From Rhodamnia argentea (taxonomy: Eukaryota; Streptophyta; Magnoliopsida; Myrtales; Myrtaceae), in the NCBI RefSeq assembly GCF_020921035.1, contig NC_063150.1, positions 29,125,826 through 29,189,825 on the forward strand: a stretch of 64,000 nt of DNA. Reading direction: 5' to 3'. Of the stretch, positions 58,111 to 64,000 are shown piece by piece. Each line of letters begins with the position of its first letter. Within the stretch, counting starts at the first letter, position 1. A model generated the notes under the pieces. That model ran no database searches and was not told where the DNA came from. It saw nothing but the letters and a program-made list of their open reading frames with translations. A program made the translations under genes and the position numbers.

Positions 58111-60564
58111 TTACAATGTGGACTGGGAAGTGGCCCTGCACGTCTTTTTATTGTGGCCGAGACCTTTGCAGTTGCTGCACTGGAGTTGGCGTTTAATCAA
58201 GTCTACTGATTCAAACTGCTTCATCTTTGGTCGCCCAGGTGGCCGTTTGGTAGGAGGAGGAGTCACGGTAACAACTGCTTCAGCTGATTCACTCAAAACT
58301 GGCTTATCTACATTCGGGACGGGATTTATTGACTCGACGTAGGTAAGGCGGTAAGTTTCAACTGCGAAGTATCTGGAGCAGTAGTCATAAATGCTTCTAT
58401 CCATGCACTCAAAGACGGCAATAGCATGGCAACAGGGCAAACCTGTAAGTTGCCATCCCTTACAGCTGCAGTCCCAATGATCGATATCGACAATATCAAC
58501 AGTATCTCCACGAACTTCAAAGGTGCTACCTTCCGAGTGTAACACCTGAAGTGAATGCGACAGTGAAGCTTCCATTTGGAGCTTCTCCTCCTTAGATGGG
58601 GTTAACTTTGACACCCACTGACTGGATTCAACTCGGCGTGTATATAAGGATTCCATCATCCTTCCTCGCAAAGTATCAATCATCTGTGTGATCGGCAGTT
58701 CGTGTGCCTCTGATACCCAACTATAGAACTCTTGCCCGAAGTTTGATGTCATGTGGTCATACCTTGCTCCCGTGAAGAATGCATTCGCCCAATGCTCTGG
58801 CTCACTCTGTACAACCCAATTGTAAGCATCGGGAGATATACCCCTTATGTTCTCAACTGCATGCTGAAAACCCTCAAGCCTTGGCGCATGAGCTGCAGTA
58901 TAAAAATCATTAATCATGAATCGCCTTGCTTCATGAGAAAACTGCCCCTTCAAATCCTTGTTAAGTTTTTCAACAAGATGGCGCAGGCAGTAGCCGTGGT
59001 AGCAGTTGTCAAATATCTCAGCCAGAGATTTCTTTAAACCATTCTGAAAATCTGCAACAAAAGTGATCTGCTGAGAGGTGGCAATTGCAGATTTCAGCTC
59101 TTGCAAAAACCAATGCCAGTTATCCTCATTTTCATCATCTACTACGGCAATAGCTACAGGAAAAATTCCGTCATCCCCATCAATAGATGTTGCAGACAAG
59201 AGCATTCCCTGGTATTTTGAGTTAAGAACTGTGCTATCAAGAAACAGGAGAGGGCGACAACCCTGTTGGAAACCGGATATTGAGGCATGAAATGAGACAA
59301 ATAGACGGTGAAAGCTCGAGTCCTCCTTGGTCGTAAAGGTAGCGAAGCTGCCTGGATTCGTTTCCTTTATCTTATCACAGAAAAAGGGCAAAAGTTTATA
59401 AGCCTCTTTATAGGAGCCTTGAAGCTGCTCCCTCGCAATTTCTTTTGCACGCCATGCTTGAGAATAATTCAATTGAATACCATACTCCCTCCGGATATCA
59501 TCAGCAATGTCTTTTGGCCTATAATTTGGAGAAACTTTCAACTTTTCCTTTATAATGCTCCCAACCCAACCTCTTGTTGCCCGATATCCAGCTTTAACAG
59601 TGGCTCCTTCGCATGTATGTTCTGCATTCATTTTCTTGATGCAAACCAACTGAGTTGTTGCTAGCCTAGACGCATATATCCTCCATGGACAACCCTCGGA
59701 CTTGCATTTTACGCTAACACGATGACTGTCATTCTTCTTATATCTGTAAGCAAAGCCGTGCGCAATCGAGTATTTATGCAAGGCTTCTCTGAACTCACTA
59801 AAGCTATTAAACCTTTGATCTATACCCGTGATGGTATTCTCCCACTGCAATGCAGCTCTACGATGCTGTTCATCACTGGAACCCGCGGGAATGCTGCATA
59901 AAGGGCGCCCGTCGCACACATCCAAGTCAAGCCGGTCGCTCATGTTGTCGTAGGCTGCATCAACAGGCACTACCAGAGGGACAACCTGCTCCGACACCGT
60001 CGTTCTGCTCGACCTGCATATCCAAGTGCCCCAAGTATCTCAGCATACGAGCTTTTAACACTTACAGCAATGATTATCATTGTTGGCTTCACTTCACAAT
60101 GGAAAACATGACAATGCCCAGTTCAATCGCCACAACTCATCGGAAAATAAAAGAGAGTCAGATTGACAACCCAGCTGAACAATATCGACCAGATAAACAG
60201 GACCCAGTAATTACTACCTACTAGCAGGCATGTTGGACAGATTTCGAGCCGCAGCTTCCTCCGACATTACGAACACATCGACGGTGCCGGAATCGCCAAG
60301 GAAGCTCACCATTCGTTGCAAGTCCTTATCTTTCGAGATCGTAATCAAAGTCTTCTTGTTACCCGGGAGGAAGTACTTGATCGTCATCGCGTCGGCGCCG
60401 CAATTGAACATCTCGGCGACCTCCGCCCGGAAGTCATTCAGCTGAGTCTGCTGATCGATATCGATCGCATACGCCTCGCCCCCATTGTAGGATAACGTCC
60501 CGTCCTGATCGGCCACGAACTCGCCCCCCGACTGGCATATCGCTATTACTTTCTTCGCCGCCAT
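58111..60564 (-). CDS. MUG: MUSTANG-B-type domesticated Mutator transposase with PB1 domain
   Basis: Two exons on the minus strand: 60564-60218 and 60013-58111, joined through a split Arg codon; 2250 nt, 749 residues. The start chosen is MAAKKVIAICQSGGEF, where PB1 similarity begins; an upstream in-frame Met at 60,621 is possible. PB1 domain: about 3-100. MuDR-type N-terminal zinc domain: about 178-255 (FSEFREALHKYSIAHGF, CKSEGCPWRIYAS, HTC). MULE transposase core: about 365-525 (FLDSTVLNSKYQG with Asp 375, VADFQNG with Asp 437, CYHGYCLRHLVEKLNKDLKG). SWIM zinc finger: about 631-645 (CSCKGWQLTGLPCCH). C-terminal zinc knuckle: about 728-741 (CSNCKGLGHNKKTC). MUSTANG genes are former transposases now acting as single-copy plant genes affecting growth and flowering. 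The intact frame and lack of terminal inverted repeats fit domestication. Which member is not resolved. Confidence 0.9.
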
Positions 60565-60836
60565 GACCGACACCAATCCAACAGCAAGAACGGCAAGATC
60601 AAAACCAGGGTGGGCTAGCAAAACCGCTCGTTAGGCCGCGATTTTTGCGATTCTGGGTAGCCGTAGGTGAAGTTCTCCATCGACCCTTTCGTTGAAACAA
60701 GAAGAAGATGACGAAGAAGAAGAGGCGAAACCCTAGAGCTGAAGGACGAGGAAGACGGCGACTACGTTTCGGTTTTGGGCTCGTTTGTTGTTTTGAGCCT
60801 TTCCTTTGACTTTTGACTATTATAACATGATAAAAT

Positions 60837-61721
60837 GGGGAAAATTTAAAATAAAATAAAAAAAAGGCCCGAAGTGTCTTTTTTTCAATAAAAGCTTGAA
60901 GTTGACTTTATTTCAAAAAAGGATTTGAAGTGCTTTTAGTATCTCAAATAAATGCATGAAGTGAATATTATTTTAAATAAGGGCATAAAGTGATTATATG
61001 TCTCAAAAAAAGGCTTGGCCTCAAAGGCATTTCCATAATTTATTTCTTTTTAATTTTTTCCTTTTTTCTATTTCTATAAAAAAAAAAACCAAAGAAAGAA
61101 AGCTAGGTGAGAGGGCTGCCCTCCCGCTTGTGGCCGTTGCCCCACCACCGGTGGGGTGACGGTGATGGATGTCGGGATTGCCGGTGCCTCAACGAGGGCT
61201 TGCGACCCCCCCGACCAAAGGCGAGGGTCATTTGGCCAGGCCATGACCTTTGTCGGACCGGAGCGACAGTCACCACCCTAGGCCGGGGTTGCGATCACTA
61301 CCCCGGTCCGACAGAGGGTTGCGGCCCTCGCCTTTGGTCAGCCAGGTCGCCGACCCTCACCGAGGCCTCGACGACCCAACCGATCATCGCTGGCGCCCCA
61401 CCGGCAATGGAGTGGCAACCAAAGACGAGAGGCGCCCCTCCCGCCTAGAGACATTGCCTTTTTTTTTTTTTTTTACTTTGAGTTTTTTGTGTTTTAATTT
61501 AATTTAATTAAAAATTAGGTTAAAATTGTAAATTGACAAAAAAAAAAAAAAAGCCCTTGATCTCCCGACAAGGTCGGGCCATTATTTGAAATATCCATGA
61601 CCACTTTAGGTCCTTATTTGAAACAATGATGGTACTTCAAGTCCTTTTTGAAATAAAATCAATTCGAGTCCCTTATTTAAAAAATTAAGAGCACTTGAGG
61701 CCCTTAAATGAAATTTTCCCT
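60837..61721. mobile_element. GC-cored foldback element, copy C
   Basis: The left end GGGGAAAATTTAAAATAA and the complement of the right end (GGGAAAATTTCATTTAAG) are inverted repeats. The arms carry units such as AATAAAAGCTTGAAGT and the complement-side CCTTATTTGAAACAATGA. The core (about 61,100-61,445) is strongly GC-rich with GGTCGCC/GGCGACC-type words. ATAAAAT occurs immediately left of the element (60,830-60,836) and two bases beyond its right end, a possible 7-bp target duplication. Open frames of about 100 codons in the core are composition artefacts. Confidence 0.65.
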
Positions 61722-61813
61722 AATAAAATAGTATAAATGATTAAAAAGTTTGTGCCATTTTCACCGAGAACTTTATGTCATTCAACAAAATAGCAAAGAT
61801 CAATGTTACTTGT

Positions 61814-63212
61814 TAGGAGTGTGCAAAAAGAATCGTTCGGATTGAGAACTGCTCGGACAAAATCGAACTAGCGTATTACGGATGGTTTCGGAAGGCTTCG
61901 ATCCGGTCCTCGATTTCAATTTTTGGTTCGATTATCGATTCAGAGAATGGTTTAATTACCATTTTGTATAATTACGATTTTATTATTTTTATTATTACTG
62001 TTACAATTAGTGTTATTATTTTTGTTACCATCATCATCATCATCGTCATCATCATTATTTCATTTTTGATTATATATTTTTATTTTAATGTTTCTGTAAT
62101 ATAAATATATATTGTATAAATTGAACAACAATCACAATCAGCAGAAAAACTATTTCTAGCAAGGTGACATTTACCTTTCGTTTTCACCGGATAATTTCCT
62201 TGGAGAGGAGAAAAAAGAAGAAGCTAACTTCTCGCATAATAATTAAGAAATTTTGAAAAAAAGGTGAGGAAGGTTTTCCTCAAATTATCTCAATACAACT
62301 TAGTAGGATTAACAAAATAAGGTCGTACTTTTCGCATCCACTTTGATTGAAATTTGTTTAAATCAGCTTTCTGATTGATGAATTGTATATGGATATTACA
62401 TAGCATTTATAGACTTTCAATGTTGGCCATATCCCTAATTTCTAAGAAAAAGACACAAAAAATTTGAACTACGTCCACTATGATATATTTACTTGAATTT
62501 TTTCAGAAAATTCCAAATAAAAATTCAAAGTGCCCTCATTTTCTGAAATAAGAATATGAAGTGAATATTATTTCAAATAAAGGCATAAAATACTATCATT
62601 TTTTTTTCAATAAGGGCCTGAAATTAAGAGTGATCGGTTTCCGGTCTAGTCCGATTTTCGGGGAACCGAACCGGTGGTCTCAATTTTCAATTTGCCAAAA
62701 CTAGACGAAGGTCCTGGGAATCAGATTGACAGGTTCGGTTCGGTTTACGGGCGGTTCCATTAGATAGGTAACACGTCAAAAAAAAAAAAAACACTGCACC
62801 ATTCCTACACCATTCCTGGCATACTTATAGGACTAATCGGTTATACGAATTGTTGAAGATTGAATAGAGTATATTAGTTTCACCCGCTTGAGTTGATTTC
62901 ATAGAAATATGACGAGAAAGTTCTTCACTGAGGACAACTCCTTTAGGAAGGAAAATTTACCTTATAATGACTAATTAGATGAGCTTTGTTTTGATTGCAA
63001 GTTAAGATATTAGTTCCAAACAAGTAAACACTAGGATTACTTTTAAAATATTAATAAAAGTAATCAATCAGTTTGGCCTGGATGGTCTAGTCCGATCCTA
63101 TGTCTCTGTAACCGGGAACCGCACCGCCCGGCCACCGGTTCCAATTTTAAAAATCGGGGATCGGACCGAACCCCTTTAAAATCGGGAACCGAACCACCGC
63201 AACTCACCCCTA
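61814..63212. repeat. hAT-like or dispersed GGTTCGG-rich repeat, decayed
   Basis: The segment starts TAGGAGTGTGCAAAAAGAAT and ends GCAACTCACCCCTA, whose complement TAGGGGTGAGTTGC resembles the start; TAGGGGTG is a usual hAT-type terminus. Both flanks are rich in CGGTTC, GAACCG and GGTTCGGTT words in opposite orientation (61,850-61,960; 62,630-62,760; 63,090-63,200). It is nested: 62,510-62,620 carries AT arm sequence of the GC-cored family. No convincing 8-bp target duplication was found, so the limits are uncertain. Confidence 0.35.
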
Positions 63213-64000
63213 CCTGAAATGGCCATCTTAGTATAAAACAAGCATATGAGCCTTCGTCCTATACTTTTTTGATTTTTTTCTTTCTTTTTACCTTTTTCTA
63301 TTTTTTTTATTTCCTTTTCACGATGGCTAATCTAAGGCAATGGCCAGCCACTAGCAATGCTTGGAGAGTGCCCCGCGAGGCCGCCCTCGAAAACCATAGG
63401 CAAGGACCGGCCTTGTTAGATCCGGGTGAGGACCGCCTCGTCTCGCCTTCGCCATGACCAACGGGGACTTGGGCAAGGCAACACTTGTAAGCGGCTGGCG
63501 AGGATTTGTGGGCACTCGCTCAAGACTCAATTTTATGTTTGACTCATCCCGTTAATTCCATCCAGTTTGACTAATGGAAAATGCTAACGTAATTTTTTCA
63601 AATATTTTATTTTTTTTACATGGCGTCCTACACGTGGCATTAAAATTAACTAAAGAACTAAAACAACATCATTTTGATCTGATTCCTAATTATTTACATG
63701 AAATCGAATTAAATTAGGTTGAAAAATTCATAAAAAAGACCTAGGGAATGCATACAATGTCTGTTACAAGTAGGTAGTCAACTCTACTTTTGGTAATCTC
63801 GTATGGCCTGTAGAGCTTATCTAAAGTGAATGCTGAGATTTACATGATCTTCGAATGGTCGAATGTTTTCGCCGTATTTCACTTCACCCTTGGAGTTCAC
63901 AACCATGGACCATTCACTCACAAAAGAATCTCAATCCAATCCTTCTTCGAACGGATATTTACATTTTACCATAATATTATTCTCAATGTGCCAAATGCAC
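63213..64000. other. Intergenic end segment with GC-rich core fragment
   Basis: Positions 63,320-63,500 have the GC-rich wording of the foldback cores (GGCCAGCCACTAGCAATG, GGCAAGG, GACCGCC). The rest is AT-rich with no gene signature. The window ends without a recognisable exon. Confidence 0.4.

Noticed and set aside
60565..60621. Upstream in-frame Met (60,621) as MUSTANG start
   Set aside because: The extra 19 residues are not part of the PB1 domain; the MAAKKVIAICQSGG start has the usual PB1-proximal position. It remains possible as an alternative.
61107..61507. 113- and 85-codon ORFs
   Set aside because: GC-rich core of foldback copy C; Arg/Pro/Gly-rich without a domain.

Overview
This is a plant nuclear window. 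Its genes have many short introns with GT..AG borders, AT-rich intergenic DNA with long A/T runs, and plant-specific families: NPSN-type SNARE, CRSH, MUSTANG, and type-II pectinesterase. Protein similarities (from memory) fit a eudicot, probably a woody rosid. A Myrtales-type genome is my impression only.

Layout. Positions 1-11,780 hold no intact gene. They contain a 3 x ~262 bp tandem array (1417-2200), a truncated LINE RNase H relic split by a Tourist-like MITE (7250-7990), a second, longer Tourist-like element (8845-9702), and a tandem duplication whose second unit carries a GC-cored inserted element (10,395-11,720). Two convergent genes follow: a sugar-phosphate/nucleotide-sugar translocator family gene (+, 12,778-16,069) and the Qb-SNARE NPSN13 (-, 17,252-21,427). 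From 22,500 to 39,850 the window is repeat territory: foldback elements, a relic LTR, and a striking ~5.9 kb head-to-head palindrome made from two 5' halves of a gypsy-like LTR retrotransposon (26,589-32,530).

The right part is gene-rich: mitochondrial pyruvate dehydrogenase kinase (+, 40,022-43,228), a pectinesterase with pro-region (+, 46,159-47,966), organellar ribosomal protein L3 (-, 48,786-52,548), the Ca2+-activated RelA/SpoT homologue CRSH (+, 52,933-55,116; divergent from L3 over 384 bp), a secreted LEA_4 protein (-, 55,438-56,526) with ABRE-like boxes upstream, and a MUSTANG-type domesticated Mutator transposase with a PB1 domain (-, 58,111-60,564). The last 3.2 kb is again repeats.

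The genes do not form a pathway. Their order (translocator, NPSN13, L3, CRSH, LEA) does recall the Arabidopsis chromosome 3 series At3g17430, 17440, 17465, 17470, 17520, so this looks like an ancestral block enlarged here by transposon insertions and by extra genes (PDK, pectinesterase). All exon borders were read by eye and every spliced length is a multiple of three. I saw no tRNA or rRNA gene, but I did not search for them exhaustively.
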